A program made the translations under genes and the position numbers. The notes under the pieces are model-generated. The model did no database searches, was not told where the DNA came from, and saw nothing but the letters and a program-made list of their open reading frames with translations. From positions 54,599 through 118,598 of the forward strand of contig NZ_JAJUJJ010000006.1 in the NCBI RefSeq assembly GCF_029265375.1: a DNA stretch of 64,000 nucleotides. The letters run 5' to 3'. This document shows positions 1 to 8,350 of the stretch, in pieces. The DNA is from Nesterenkonia sp. (lineage in GTDB: Bacteria > Actinomycetota > Actinomycetes > Actinomycetales > Micrococcaceae). The first letter of the stretch is position 1. Every line of letters begins with the position of its first letter.

Positions 1-818
1 TCGACAACCGGTCCTTCCGCCTGCTGGAAGATTTCGGGGTGGAGCTGTCAGTGGCTGCCCGCTCCCTGATGCAGCCCCACATCCACGGCTATGCCGAGAA
101 TGAGGACATCCTTGACACCGGCAATCACCGCGAGCCGGACCTGGAGCAGATTGTGGCGGCTCAGCCGGACCTGGTGATCAACGGCCAGCGCTACGCACAG
201 TACTACGAAGACATCGCCGAACTGATGCCCGAGGACGGTGTCATCCTGGAGTTCGACGAGGGCTTCCGCGACCCGGAGACCTTCTTCGACCAGCTGGCCG
301 AGCACACCCAGAAGCTGGGCCAGATCTTCGGTGCTGAGGACACCGCCGAGGAGCTGGTGGGGGAGCTGAACTCGGCTATGGAACGGGTCGAAGCCGCATA
401 CGACGGCGAATCCACGGTGATGGGGCTGCTCACCTCCGGGGGCACCATCAACTACGCCGGACCGCAGCAGGGACGCGGCGTCGCCCCGGTCTTCCAGGAG
501 TTTGACCTGGTCCCAGCGTTGGAGGTCGAGGACCAGAGCAGCGACCACGAAGGCGACGACATCTCGGTGGAGGCCATCGCCGAGTCGAACCCCGACTGGA
601 TCATTGTGCTCGACCGTGACGGTATGGCCCCCGACGACCCGGAGTACACCCCGGCCCAGGAGCTGATCGCCGACTCCCCGGCCCTGCAGGAGGTCACTGC
701 GGTCCAGGAGGACCAGATCGTCTACATGCCGCAGAACTTCTACATCACCGAGGACATCCAGGCCTACACCGAATTCCTCAATGACTTCGCAGACGCCCTG
801 GAGGGCGCCCAGCAGTAA
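1..818 (+). CDS. Siderophore/iron ABC transporter substrate-binding protein (5' truncated)
   Basis: The reading frame is open from base 3 to the stop at 818, so the N-terminus and signal peptide lie outside the window; about 271 residues are visible. The sequence looks like the FecB/PeripBP family, in the branch that includes YclQ, FatB and CeuE. It has a DLEQIVAAQPDLVI segment early, a GLLTSGGTINYAGP segment in the middle, and a C-terminal lobe ending in a helix-rich stretch. The expected role is capture of a ferric siderophore outside the membrane and delivery to the two permeases that follow. The protein is strongly acidic. A strong hairpin follows the stop, so expression of this gene may be partly uncoupled from the permeases. 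The exact siderophore cannot be read from sequence. Confidence 0.85.
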   Translation, partial: DNRSFRLLEDFGVELSVAARSLMQPHIHGYAENEDILDTGNHREPDLEQIVAAQPDLVINGQRYAQYYEDIAELMPEDGVILEFDEGFRDPETFFDQLAEHTQKLGQIFGAEDTAEELVGELNSAMERVEAAYDGESTVMGLLTSGGTINYAGPQQGRGVAPVFQEFDLVPALEVEDQSSDHEGDDISVEAIAESNPDWIIVLDRDGMAPDDPEYTPAQELIADSPALQEVTAVQEDQIVYMPQNFYITEDIQAYTEFLNDFADALEGAQQ

Positions 819-845
819 GCACGGCGCCCCAGTCTCGGCGGGGCA

Positions 846-891
846 CAGGCAGGTGGGGTCCGGCCCGGAAGCGCTGGACCCCGCCTGTCTG
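846..891 (+). terminator. Terminator-like hairpin after the binding-protein gene
   Basis: CAGGCAGGTGGGGTCC (846-861) pairs with GGACCCCGCCTGTCTG (876-891) over 16 bp with two G-U pairs and a 14-nt loop. No T-run follows. It could terminate transcription or stabilise the upstream mRNA so that the binding protein is made in excess over the permeases, as is common for ABC importers. Confidence 0.5.
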
Positions 892-947
892 ACCGGCCGG
901 AGCAAGGATGCGCAGCCGCATTCGGCTTGGGAGGCATCACGAATCCA

Positions 948-966
948 GCTAGGATTGCCTTACTGA
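948..966 (+). promoter_or_regulatory. Possible DtxR/IdeR-type iron box before the permease genes
   Basis: The stretch TAGGATTGCCTTACTGA matches about 12 of 18 positions of the DtxR/IdeR consensus TTAGGTTAGGCTAACCTAA. It lies 45 bp upstream of the first permease start and after the hairpin at 846-891. Iron repression of a siderophore importer is expected, but the match is imperfect. Confidence 0.35.
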
Positions 967-1011
967 CATTTCGTCACTGAAGCATTTCTCAACACTCACC
1001 CTGGAAGATTC

Positions 1012-2043
1012 ATGACCAACACGTTGCGGCAGGACATTGCCTACACCAGCCGCAACATCGTCGTCGACTCCGCCAGGACCCGGCGCCGCAGCGTCTGGAC
1101 TCCGGCTTTCGGCCTGGCGATCCTGATCACTCTGGTGCTGCTGGGTCTCTCGCTGACCACCGGAGAGTTCGACGTCTTCGGCGAAGGCAACTTCTGGATG
1201 TTCAGCATCACCCGCATCCCGCGCACAGTGGCGCTGGTGCTCGCCGGAGCCTCTATGGCCATGTGCGGGGTGATCATGCAGCTGCTCACCCAGAACCGGT
1301 TCGTGGAGCCGACCACCACCGGCACCACCGAATGGGCCGGTCTGGGACTGATCCTGACCATGTGGCTCTTTCCCACCGCCAGCCTCTTCGCGCGCATGTC
1401 GGTGGCCACCCTGATGGCGTTCATCGGCACGATGGTCTTCTTCCTCTTCCTCAGGCGGGTCTCGCTGAAATCCAGCCTGATCGTGCCGATCATCGGCATC
1501 ATGCTCGGCGCGGTCGTCAGCTCCTTCACCACCTACCTGGCGCTGATGACCGATACGCTGCAGAGCCTGGGAATCTGGTTCCAAGGCTCTTTCACCGGGG
1601 TGATCTCCGGACGCTATGAGCTGATGTGGATCGTGCTGATCGTCACCTTCCTGGTCTTCCTGGTGGCCGACCAGTTCACAGTGGCTGGGCTGGGCAAGGA
1701 CATGGCCGTCAACGTCGGACTGAACTACGCGCTGGTGCTGTTCATGGGAACAGCCATGGTCGCCGTCGCCACAGGAGTGACAGCCACCGTGGTGGGAACT
1801 CTGCCCTTCCTGGGCCTGGTGGTGCCCAATATCGTGGCCCTGTTCCGCGGGGATGACCTGCGCAGCAACCTGCCCTGGGTATGCCTGGTGGGCATCTGCA
1901 CCGTCACTGTCTGCGATCTGATCGGCCGCGTCATCATCGCGCCCTTTGAGATCCCGGTGGCCATGGTTCTGGGGCTGGTCGGCGGAATGGTCTTCATCGG
2001 CCTGCTTCTGCGGCAGCGGCGGAAGGGCGGCCTGGCAGCATGA
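1012..2043 (+). CDS. Iron-siderophore ABC transporter permease (FecCD family), first subunit
   Basis: A 343-residue polytopic membrane protein of the FecCD/BtuC family, with about nine to ten hydrophobic segments. Two family signatures are visible: GASMAMCGVIMQLLTQN followed by EPTTTGTTEWAGLG in the first half, and LPFLGLVVPNIVALFRG near the C-terminus, the latter contacting the ATPase in known BtuC-type transporters. The wording is closest to the YclN/FatD/CeuB branch, which pairs with a distinct second permease. GGAAG precedes the ATG by a few bases. The stop overlaps the next gene's start (ATGA), indicating translational coupling. Confidence 0.88.
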   Translation: MTNTLRQDIAYTSRNIVVDSARTRRRSVWTPAFGLAILITLVLLGLSLTTGEFDVFGEGNFWMFSITRIPRTVALVLAGASMAMCGVIMQLLTQNRFVEPTTTGTTEWAGLGLILTMWLFPTASLFARMSVATLMAFIGTMVFFLFLRRVSLKSSLIVPIIGIMLGAVVSSFTTYLALMTDTLQSLGIWFQGSFTGVISGRYELMWIVLIVTFLVFLVADQFTVAGLGKDMAVNVGLNYALVLFMGTAMVAVATGVTATVVGTLPFLGLVVPNIVALFRGDDLRSNLPWVCLVGICTVTVCDLIGRVIIAPFEIPVAMVLGLVGGMVFIGLLLRQRRKGGLAA

Positions 2044-3215
2044 CGAAGCAGACCACCGAGCAGACTGAGCAGGCGGGATCCGCTGCGCAGCGGCGCACTC
2101 CGCCGCTTCCGGGCCGCCGGGACCCCTCCGATCCGCAGGCCATTCCGACGACGGCGGCTGGCCCCTCCGGGGAGAACCCCGGCGCCGCATCCGCACCGGA
2201 GTCTCCGGCGGCCCAGCGGCGCTCCGGTCCGCTGACCGACCGCAAGCACCTGCGCACCTATGTGCTGGTGATGAGTCTGCTGGGACTGCTGGCCGTGGGC
2301 TTCACCCTGGCGGTGATCTTCTACAGCAACCCCACCGAGTTCGGCTCGGAGGGGTGGTGGGTGATCCTGCAGATGCGCTCGGAGTCGCTGCTGACCATCG
2401 CCGTGGTGGCACTGTGTCACACCATGGCCACCATCGCCTTCCAAACTGCGGTGAACAACCGCATCATCACCCCGGGAATTATGGGCTTCGGGTCGCTCTA
2501 CACCGCCATCCAGACCGGATTCGTCTACGTCTTCGGCATGGCCGGGGTGACCATGCTGGTGGGAGTGCCGCAGTTCTTCCTGCAGATGGCCGTGATGATG
2601 CTGGTGGCCACAGTCCTCTACACCTGGCTGCTGAGCGGGAAGTTCTCCAATATCCACATCATGCTGCTGGTCGGCGTCGTGCTCGGCGGAACCCTGGGTT
2701 CGCTGTCGAACTTCATGCAGCGCATGCTGACCCCCAGCGAGTTTGATGTGCTCACCGCCCGGCTGTTCGGCAATATCTCCAATGCCCGGGCCGAGTACCT
2801 GCCCTATGCGATCCCCATCGCACTGGCCGTCACCGCCGTGCTCTGGCTCTGGGGACCCCGGCTGAACGCACTGTCACTGGGGCGGACTGCCGCGACCAAT
2901 CTGGGGCTGAACCACAAGCGGGAAGTCATCAAGATCCTGGCGCTGGTCTCCATCCTGATCTCCATGGCCACCGCTCTGGTGGGACCCATGATGTTCCTCG
3001 GCTTCCTCACCGTCATGCTCGCCTACCAGTGCGCAGACACCTACTCCCACCGGCTGCTGTTTCCGATGGGCTTCCTCTTCGGCTACACCATCCTGACCGG
3101 CAGCTACTTCATCCTGCGCCACGTCTGGGACGCCGGAGGAGCGGTCACCGTCATCGTGGAGCTCATCGGAGGCATCGCCTTCCTCATCTTCCTGCTGCGA
3201 AAGGGGCGCCTGTGA
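2040..3215 (+). CDS. Iron-siderophore ABC transporter permease, second subunit
   Basis: A 391-residue FecCD-family permease of the YclO/FatC/CeuC branch. Recognisable segments are NNRIITPGIMGFGSLYTAIQ in the first third and GPMMFLGFLTVMLAYQ near the C-terminus. The first 75 or so residues are hydrophilic and rich in Pro, Ala, Ser and Gln, with no counterpart expected in the family. This is either a real cytoplasmic extension or a sign that translation starts further in, but no better-placed start with a Shine-Dalgarno was seen, and the ATGA overlap with the preceding gene supports 2040. It should form the heterodimeric channel with the upstream permease. Confidence 0.85.
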   Translation: MTKQTTEQTEQAGSAAQRRTPPLPGRRDPSDPQAIPTTAAGPSGENPGAASAPESPAAQRRSGPLTDRKHLRTYVLVMSLLGLLAVGFTLAVIFYSNPTEFGSEGWWVILQMRSESLLTIAVVALCHTMATIAFQTAVNNRIITPGIMGFGSLYTAIQTGFVYVFGMAGVTMLVGVPQFFLQMAVMMLVATVLYTWLLSGKFSNIHIMLLVGVVLGGTLGSLSNFMQRMLTPSEFDVLTARLFGNISNARAEYLPYAIPIALAVTAVLWLWGPRLNALSLGRTAATNLGLNHKREVIKILALVSILISMATALVGPMMFLGFLTVMLAYQCADTYSHRLLFPMGFLFGYTILTGSYFILRHVWDAGGAVTVIVELIGGIAFLIFLLRKGRL

Positions 3216-3967
3216 TCAGCCTGACCGAGGTCAGCAAGGACTACTCTGAGAAGGTCACGATCGGTCCGGTCACCACACAGATCGAGGCCGGAGGCATTAC
3301 CGCGCTGGTGGGGCCCAACGGAGCGGGAAAATCCACCATCCTCACCATGATCGGACGTCTGCTGGACATCGACTCCGGGCAGATCACCGTCGCCGGCCAT
3401 GATGTGGTCAACACCCCCTCCAAGGCGATCGCGAAGATCCTCTCAGTCCTGCGGCAGGAGAATCACTTCGTCACCCGACTGACAGTGCGTCAGCTGGTCG
3501 GCTTCGGCCGCTACCCCCACTCCCGGGGTCGGCTGACCCTCGGCGATGAGAAGTACATCTCCGAGGCGATCGACTTCCTGGACCTCACCGACCTGGAGAA
3601 CCGGTACCTGGACCAGCTCTCCGGAGGTCAGCGGCAGCGCGCCTATGTGGCCATGGTGCTGGCCCAGAACACCGACTACGTGCTGCTGGACGAGCCGCTG
3701 AACAATCTGGATATGCAGCATGCGGTGCAGATGATGCAGCAGCTGCGCCGCGCCGCCGATGAACTCGGCCGCACCGTGGTGATTGTGCTGCACGACATCA
3801 ACTTTGCCGCCCGCTACTCGGACAAGATCCTGGCAATGAAGGACGGCCAGGTGGTTCAGCACGGCACACCGGAGGAGATCATGACCGATGAGATTCTCTC
3901 GGAGATCTTCAATACCGAGGTATCGGTCATCGACGCGCCCGGCGGGCCCCTGGCCGTCTACTACTGA
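3212..3967 (+). CDS. Iron-siderophore ABC transporter ATP-binding protein
   Basis: A 251-residue FecE-type ATPase. The Walker A motif GPNGAGKST is at residues 34-42, followed by the signature LSGGQRQRAYVAM and the Walker B segment YVLLDEPLNNLD with the catalytic Glu, then the switch His in VLHDINFAAR. The chosen GTG start at 3212 overlaps the stop of the preceding permease (GTGA) and gives a normal family N-terminus, MISLTEVSKDY. A longer upstream frame has non-family sequence and was rejected. It energises import through the two permeases and is closest to YclP/FatE/CeuD. It is the last intact gene of this operon. Confidence 0.9.
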   Translation: MISLTEVSKDYSEKVTIGPVTTQIEAGGITALVGPNGAGKSTILTMIGRLLDIDSGQITVAGHDVVNTPSKAIAKILSVLRQENHFVTRLTVRQLVGFGRYPHSRGRLTLGDEKYISEAIDFLDLTDLENRYLDQLSGGQRQRAYVAMVLAQNTDYVLLDEPLNNLDMQHAVQMMQQLRRAADELGRTVVIVLHDINFAARYSDKILAMKDGQVVQHGTPEEIMTDEILSEIFNTEVSVIDAPGGPLAVYY

Positions 3968-3981
3968 AAGAAAGAGACCCT

Positions 3982-4088
3982 ATGCCATCCCCCTTCCTCT
4001 CCCAGATGGTCTCTGACCCGAAGTGCCCGAGAGCGTGGACCTTGTGCTGATCGACGGCTGGGCCGAGGAGGTCTCACTCCGGCTCTGA
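3982..4088 (+). pseudogene. Possible remnant of a methyltransferase-like gene
   Basis: Just downstream of the ATPase, ATG at 3982 opens a short frame (MPSPFLSQMVSDPKCPRAW, stop at about 4050). A second frame, 4023-4088, reads PESVDLVLIDGWAEEVSLRL before a stop. VDLVLIDGW resembles the acidic-loop segment of small SAM-dependent O-methyltransferases. Together they could be the start and an internal piece of one gene, joined by a large deletion and a frameshift. The 3' end overlaps the end of the convergent gene at 4074-4712. The pieces are too short for a firm call. Confidence 0.25.
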
Positions 4089-4712
4089 GCTCCCCGCCAG
4101 GGGCAGCGCTGCCAAAGAGGCGTAGAGCGGGGCGCCGGACTTCCCGCCGCCCAATTCGGAGTGGACCAGGTGGACCGTGTCAGCGCAGAACTCAGGTCCC
4201 TCGTAGATGGCCAGGGCTTCGGTGAGGCGTCGGATCTCAGCCTCCCCCTTCCTCCGGTCTCTTGCCCGCGCCAAAGTGACATGGGCGCGTCGGCGTTCGC
4301 GGACCGTGGGCGTTTCCGGGCTGCGGGCATAGTGCACGCCCACTTCTTCCACGGCACGCATCAGATCGATCAGGGGGTTGGAGCCGTTGGAGTGCTCGGC
4401 TGCTGACTGCTCCTGGACCCCGGCCCACAGAGTACGTCCGGCAAACACTCCTGTGCCTCTGAGTCGCAGAGTCAGCGGGGGCACCCCGCACAGCGTCTCG
4501 TGCAGATGCTCGGTCAGATCATCCACCGCCCCAGCCGGCACCTCCCCGTAGAAGGCTAGGGTGATGTGTCGGTCCTCCGGCTGAACCCAACGAAGTGCGG
4601 GCCTACTGTGACCAGCGGCAGGGGAAGAGACGCCGTCGTGAACTGAGTCCACAGCCATCCCCAGGTGAGTTCGAACATGCTCAGGCAGGAAGAACCCCAC
4701 AAACAGGCGCAT
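4074..4712 (-). CDS. thpR: RNA 2',3'-cyclic phosphodiesterase (2H phosphoesterase, ThpR family)
   Basis: The protein starts MRLFVGFFLPEHV when the ATG at 4712 is used, which is the usual N-terminus for this family, giving 212 residues. Both catalytic H-x-T signatures of 2H phosphoesterases are present: RHITLAFYG in the first half and AHVTLARA in the second. Family members hydrolyse 2',3'-cyclic phosphate ends of RNA to 2'-phosphates and were first found as 2'-5' RNA ligases. An in-frame ATG at 4775 would add 21 residues but sits against its own purine run. An iron-box-like palindrome lies about 95-110 bp upstream. The gene stands alone on the minus strand. Confidence 0.8.
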   Translation of the reverse strand: MRLFVGFFLPEHVRTHLGMAVDSVHDGVSSPAAGHSRPALRWVQPEDRHITLAFYGEVPAGAVDDLTEHLHETLCGVPPLTLRLRGTGVFAGRTLWAGVQEQSAAEHSNGSNPLIDLMRAVEEVGVHYARSPETPTVRERRRAHVTLARARDRRKGEAEIRRLTEALAIYEGPEFCADTVHLVHSELGGGKSGAPLYASLAALPLAGSSEPE

Positions 4713-4803
4713 ACCACTGACCAACACCCGCCCCATAGGCGCCATTCCCCGCCCCCTGATGAGTTCACACCTCATTCCTCTACCACGGTGCAGTCAGTCT
4801 AAG

Positions 4804-4822
4804 AGCGGTTAGTCTAACTAGA
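4804..4822. promoter_or_regulatory. DtxR/IdeR-like iron box
   Basis: GGTTAGTCTAAC (4807-4818) matches the core of the DtxR/IdeR consensus, GGTTAGGCTAACC, at 11 of 12 positions. It overlaps a second palindrome, AGTCTAACTAGACT (4811-4824). The site is upstream of the minus-strand phosphodiesterase gene and downstream of the protease gene. No iron gene starts beside it. Confidence 0.4.
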
Positions 4823-4836
4823 CTTTGGCTAGCGGC

Positions 4837-5580
4837 TCAGGCGAACAGGAGCCAGAAGACAGCGGTCGCGCTGGCCAGGCTGATCAGCAGGAACAGCAGC
4901 AGCCAGACCGGGGCCGGCAACGGCAGGAAGCCCCAGGCCCTCGCCGCCCGGGATGCGTCAGTCCCAGCCACCTGCGCCCGGGGCCGGCGCCGGGCGGTCA
5001 GGTGCACCCGCCATACATCCAGGGTGCCGCGGACCCCGGCCAGGGCGTAGAACACCCCCAGCGCGACCACCGTATAGCCCACCAGCTGCGGGTCGTTCTG
5101 CCACCAGATCACACCGGTGAGCAGGACCGCGGCGAGGCAGGAGACGATCCCCACGAGGTTGCGGGAGAGCAGCAGGGCCAGCAGCAGGATCACCTGGTAG
5201 ACCGTCAGCGCTGCTCCGGCGTGACCGGAGGCGCCCAGCCAGGTCAGCCCCAGGGCCAGCAGCCCCGGCGCCGGATAGCCGGCCAGGAAAGTCAGCAGCA
5301 GCCCAGGCCCCTGCGGCCTGCCGCGGGAGACCGTCACCCCGGAGGTGTCGGTGCGCAGCCGGATGCCCGAGACCCGCCGCCCGCTCAGCAGCGAGGCGAA
5401 GACGTGGCCCATCTCGTGCACGATGGTCGCGGCCTGTCGGGTCACCCGCCAGATGCCCGGTACTGCGGTCAGCAGCACCACCGCCCCTGTGATGAGCGCC
5501 ACGGCCTTCGGCTCCGGGGCGGCCTGTACTCCCCAGCGCTGGGTCACCGCCTCGAATGCGGCTTGAACAGTGTGAGTCAC
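4837..5580 (-). CDS. M50-like (M50B type) membrane metallopeptidase
   Basis: A 247-residue polytopic membrane protein. The zinc motif HEMGH is at about residues 55-59, inside the sequence ATIVHEMGHVFASLLSGRRVSGI, typical of the M50B-like peptidase family found widely in actinobacteria and related to site-2 proteases. Several hydrophobic helices follow, and the C-terminus ends in a membrane segment (WLLLFLLISLASATAVFWLL). The second metal-ligand Asp of classical site-2 proteases is not obvious. It begins with GTG 11 nt after the carboxylase gene stop, so it is probably the last gene of the acyl-CoA carboxylase operon. The substrate is unknown. Confidence 0.75.
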   Translation of the reverse strand: MTHTVQAAFEAVTQRWGVQAAPEPKAVALITGAVVLLTAVPGIWRVTRQAATIVHEMGHVFASLLSGRRVSGIRLRTDTSGVTVSRGRPQGPGLLLTFLAGYPAPGLLALGLTWLGASGHAGAALTVYQVILLLALLLSRNLVGIVSCLAAVLLTGVIWWQNDPQLVGYTVVALGVFYALAGVRGTLDVWRVHLTARRRPRAQVAGTDASRAARAWGFLPLPAPVWLLLFLLISLASATAVFWLLFA

Positions 5581-5591
5581 GGAGGAGGCGA

Positions 5592-7373
5592 TCAGTCGAC
5601 GATGGTCGCCAGCGTCTGGCCGGCCTTCACGCTGGTGCCGGGGGATACCTTCAGCCCCTTGACCTTGCCGGATTTGTGCGCGGTCACCGGCTGCTCCATC
5701 TTCATCGCCTCCAGCACCACCACCAGGTCGCCTTCGGCCACCTTGGCGCCGTCCTTGACCGCCACCTTGACCACCGTGGCCTGCATCGGGGAGGTCAGGG
5801 CGTCTCCGGAGGCCGCGGCGGCCGCGGCGGTGCGCTTCTTGCGGCGCTTGCGGGCCGGGGCCGCCCCAGTGAGCCTCCCGGCTGAGAGCGCAGCGGGCAC
5901 GTTGACCCTCACGCGCTTGCCGTTGACCTCCACCACCACCTCTTCCCGGCCCTCGGACTCGCCGGCGCCGGGGTGGGCAGTCAGCGCATTGAACGGGGCG
6001 ATGTCATTGTGGAACTCGGTCTCGATCCAGCGGGTATGCACCGCGAAGCGCTGGGCACGGCGGGAGGAGAGCTCCGGGGCGAAAGCGGGATCGGTGACGA
6101 CCTTCCGGTGGAAGGGCAGCACCGTAGGCATGCCCTCGATCCTGGTTTCACCCAGCACGCGGGCCGCCCGCTGCAGCGCCTGCCGACGGTCGGCTCCGGT
6201 GACGATCAGCTTGGCGACCATCGAGTCAAAGGCCCCGGAGATGGTCTCCCCGGCCCGGACTCCGGCATCGACCCGCACCCCCGGACCGGTGGGCATCTCG
6301 AAGCGCTCCAGAGCACCCGGGGCGGGCATGAAGTGCCGGCCCGGATCCTCCCCATTGATGCGGAACTCGATGCTGTGCCCGCGCACTTCGGGATCGTCAT
6401 AGCCCAGCTTCTCGCCGCGGGCGATCCGGAACTGCTCACGCACCAGATCGATCCCGGTGACCTCCTCGCTGACCGGGTGCTCCACCTGGAGCCGGGTATT
6501 GACCTCCAGGAAGCTGATGGTCCCGTCGGCGCCGATGAGGAACTCGCAGGTGCCGGCTCCGGTGTAGCCGGCCTCCTTCAGCAGGGCTTTGGACGCCCGG
6601 TAGAGCTGCCGGTTCTGCGCACGGGTCAGAAACGGGGCAGGAGCCTCCTCCACCAGCTTCTGGTTCCGCCGCTGCAGCGAGCAGTCGCGGGTGGAGACGA
6701 CGACGACGTGGCCGTGCGCGTCCGCCAGGCACTGGGTCTCCACGTGGCGGGGCTTGTCCAGGTACTTCTCGATGAAGCATTCGCCGCGTCCGAAGGCCGC
6801 AGTGGCTTCGCGCACCGCGGATTCGTAGAGCTCGACGATCTCATCATGCTCACGCACCACTTTGATGCCGCGTCCGCCGCCGCCGTGGGCGGCCTTGATC
6901 GCGATCGGCAGCCCCTGCTTCTCGGCGAACTTCAGCACCTGGGCGGCGTCGGTGACCGGCTCCTTGGTGCCTGGGGCCAGCGGGGCGCCCACCTTCTCTG
7001 CCAGCCGGCGGGCCGAGACCTTGTCCCCCAGCAGGCTGATGGCCTCCGGGGAGGGGCCGATCCACACCAGGCCGGCGTCGATGACAGCGCGGGCGAAGTC
7101 CGCGTTCTCCGAGAGGAACCCGTAGCCGGGATGGACCGCATCGGCGCCGGTGGCCGCGGCGGCCTCCAGCAGCTTCTCCGCCACCAGGTAGGAGTCCGCG
7201 GCGGTCTCCCCGCCCAGGGCATAGGCCTCATCGGCCAGGTGCACGTGAACGGCGTCCCGGTCGGGCTCCGCGTAGACCGCCACAGTGGACAGGCCCTCGT
7301 CGCGGGCCGCGCGGATGATGCGCACCGCGATCTCCCCGCGGTTGGCGATGAGCACCTTCGAAAACTCTGTCAT
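5592..7373 (-). CDS. accA3: Acyl-CoA carboxylase alpha subunit (biotin carboxylase + biotin carrier)
   Basis: A 593-residue protein combining biotin carboxylase (N-terminal [17 protein letters not shown], an ATP-grasp domain with [10 protein letters not shown], then [15 protein letters not shown]) with a C-terminal biotinyl domain. The biotinylated lysine is K558 in EAMKMEQP. It uses ATP and bicarbonate to carboxylate biotin and passes the carboxyl group to the beta subunit encoded upstream, making malonyl- or methylmalonyl-CoA. The ATG at 7373 has GGGAGAAG in front and overlaps the maf stop (ATGA); the further ATG at 7388 lies inside the ribosome site. A Lys/Arg-Ala linker precedes the biotinyl domain. 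The biotin ligase for it is probably the gene at 11061. Confidence 0.92.
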   Translation of the reverse strand: MTEFSKVLIANRGEIAVRIIRAARDEGLSTVAVYAEPDRDAVHVHLADEAYALGGETAADSYLVAEKLLEAAAATGADAVHPGYGFLSENADFARAVIDAGLVWIGPSPEAISLLGDKVSARRLAEKVGAPLAPGTKEPVTDAAQVLKFAEKQGLPIAIKAAHGGGGRGIKVVREHDEIVELYESAVREATAAFGRGECFIEKYLDKPRHVETQCLADAHGHVVVVSTRDCSLQRRNQKLVEEAPAPFLTRAQNRQLYRASKALLKEAGYTGAGTCEFLIGADGTISFLEVNTRLQVEHPVSEEVTGIDLVREQFRIARGEKLGYDDPEVRGHSIEFRINGEDPGRHFMPAPGALERFEMPTGPGVRVDAGVRAGETISGAFDSMVAKLIVTGADRRQALQRAARVLGETRIEGMPTVLPFHRKVVTDPAFAPELSSRRAQRFAVHTRWIETEFHNDIAPFNALTAHPGAGESEGREEVVVEVNGKRVRVNVPAALSAGRLTGAAPARKRRKKRTAAAAAASGDALTSPMQATVVKVAVKDGAKVAEGDLVVVLEAMKMEQPVTAHKSGKVKGLKVSPGTSVKAGQTLATIVD

Positions 7374-8071
7374 CGTGTCTTCTCCCATAGGTCTGCAATG
7401 TTGTGGCCCAGCTGGTCCAGCAGTCGGGTCAGGGCGGCCGGCGAAAGTCCGATGACCGCGTTGGGGTCGCCCTCCACCCGGTGGATGAAAGCGGCGGCGC
7501 GGCCCTCCAGGGTGAACGCCCCGGCGCAGTGCAGCGGTTCGCCGGACTCCGCATAGGCGCGGATCTGCTCATCGGTGGGCTCGGCGAAGCTGACTGCAGA
7601 GGAGACCGTCTCCCCGGCGGAGACCAGTGAGTTCTCCGGCACTCCCAGCGGTCCGGAGGGCAGGGCGCCGGAGCCCAGCCAGGAGTGCCGGGCGGTGGCG
7701 GAGGCGGTCGCCGCATCCACCAGCCAGTGGCCGGTGTGCAGGACGCCGGTGTGTCCGCGCATCTGCTGCCAGCGCTGCACTGCGGTCGGAACCTCATAGG
7801 GCTTGCCGTAGCTGCGGCCGTCGAGTTCGAAGACCGAGTCGCATCCCAGCACCAGGGCTCCGCGGGCCTTCGGCAGCGCTGCCACAGCCTCGGCTTTGGC
7901 GCGGGCCAGTAGCAGGGCCTCCTCAGCGGGGGAGAGCTCTCCTTCCGCGGAGGCGGCCTCCACTACGGCGGCCTCGTCCACCTCGGAGACCTCCACGCTG
8001 AAACGGATGCCGGCCTGGGTGAGGATGGCCCGGCGGCTGGGGGACTGGGAGGCGAGGATCAGGGTGCTCAT
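7370..8071 (-). CDS. maf: Maf family nucleoside triphosphate pyrophosphatase
   Basis: A 233-residue protein with the family N-terminus [20 protein letters not shown], the [11 protein letters not shown] segment with its conserved Asp, and [11 protein letters not shown] with I-GLSP near the C-terminus. Maf proteins hydrolyse non-canonical or modified nucleoside triphosphates, and some slow septum formation. The ATG at 8071 has a strong GGGAGGA five bases upstream and overlaps the preceding accE stop (ATGA). A position between accE and accA is a common actinobacterial arrangement, so co-transcription with fatty-acid synthesis genes is likely. There is an acidic insertion around [14 protein letters not shown]. 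Confidence 0.9.
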   Translation of the reverse strand: MSTLILASQSPSRRAILTQAGIRFSVEVSEVDEAAVVEAASAEGELSPAEEALLLARAKAEAVAALPKARGALVLGCDSVFELDGRSYGKPYEVPTAVQRWQQMRGHTGVLHTGHWLVDAATASATARHSWLGSGALPSGPLGVPENSLVSAGETVSSAVSFAEPTDEQIRAYAESGEPLHCAGAFTLEGRAAAFIHRVEGDPNAVIGLSPAALTRLLDQLGHNIADLWEKTR

Positions 8072-8349
8072 CGCAGTCCTCCCGCCATCTGCCAGGAGTC
8101 TGGTCCGGGCCGGCCCCACAGGCCGTGCTGCTTCAGCTGCAGCCGATGGCGGCGCTGCAGAGTCCGGTCCGCCGGTCCGGTTCCCCCGGCGTCGCTGCTG
8201 TCAGGTTCGGCGGAGGCCAGCCGGGCCAGCACCGCCACTACGGCGGCGGTCTCATCCTCGGACAGGGCGGCTCCGGAGATGCCCAGAGCGGCCGGTTCCT
8301 CACCTGGGGCCCTGTGGTCTGGGGCGGTGTGTGTGGTCGTCTGTGCCAT
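8068..8349 (-). CDS. accE: Acyl-CoA carboxylase epsilon subunit
   Basis: A small 93-residue protein. It is recognised mainly by position, one base after the accD stop and overlapping maf, and by the short family pattern SEDETAAVVAVLARLASAE in the middle with [16 protein letters not shown] at the C-terminus. Epsilon subunits of actinobacterial carboxylases stabilise and activate the alpha-beta complex. The first 35 residues are Thr/Ala/Pro-rich and probably disordered. A longer in-frame start exists upstream inside accD but would add unrelated sequence. Confidence 0.8.
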   Translation of the reverse strand: MAQTTTHTAPDHRAPGEEPAALGISGAALSEDETAAVVAVLARLASAEPDSSDAGGTGPADRTLQRRHRLQLKQHGLWGRPGPDSWQMAGGLR

Positions 8350-8350
8350 A

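Noticed and set aside
2040..2270. Mis-called start for the second permease
   Set aside because: The 75-residue polar extension is odd, but the ATGA overlap with the previous gene is strong and no better start codon with a ribosome site was seen.
4825..6402. 525-codon plus-strand frame across the M50 and accA genes
   Set aside because: Crosses two real genes on the opposite strand, with Gln/Pro/Ser-rich artefact composition.
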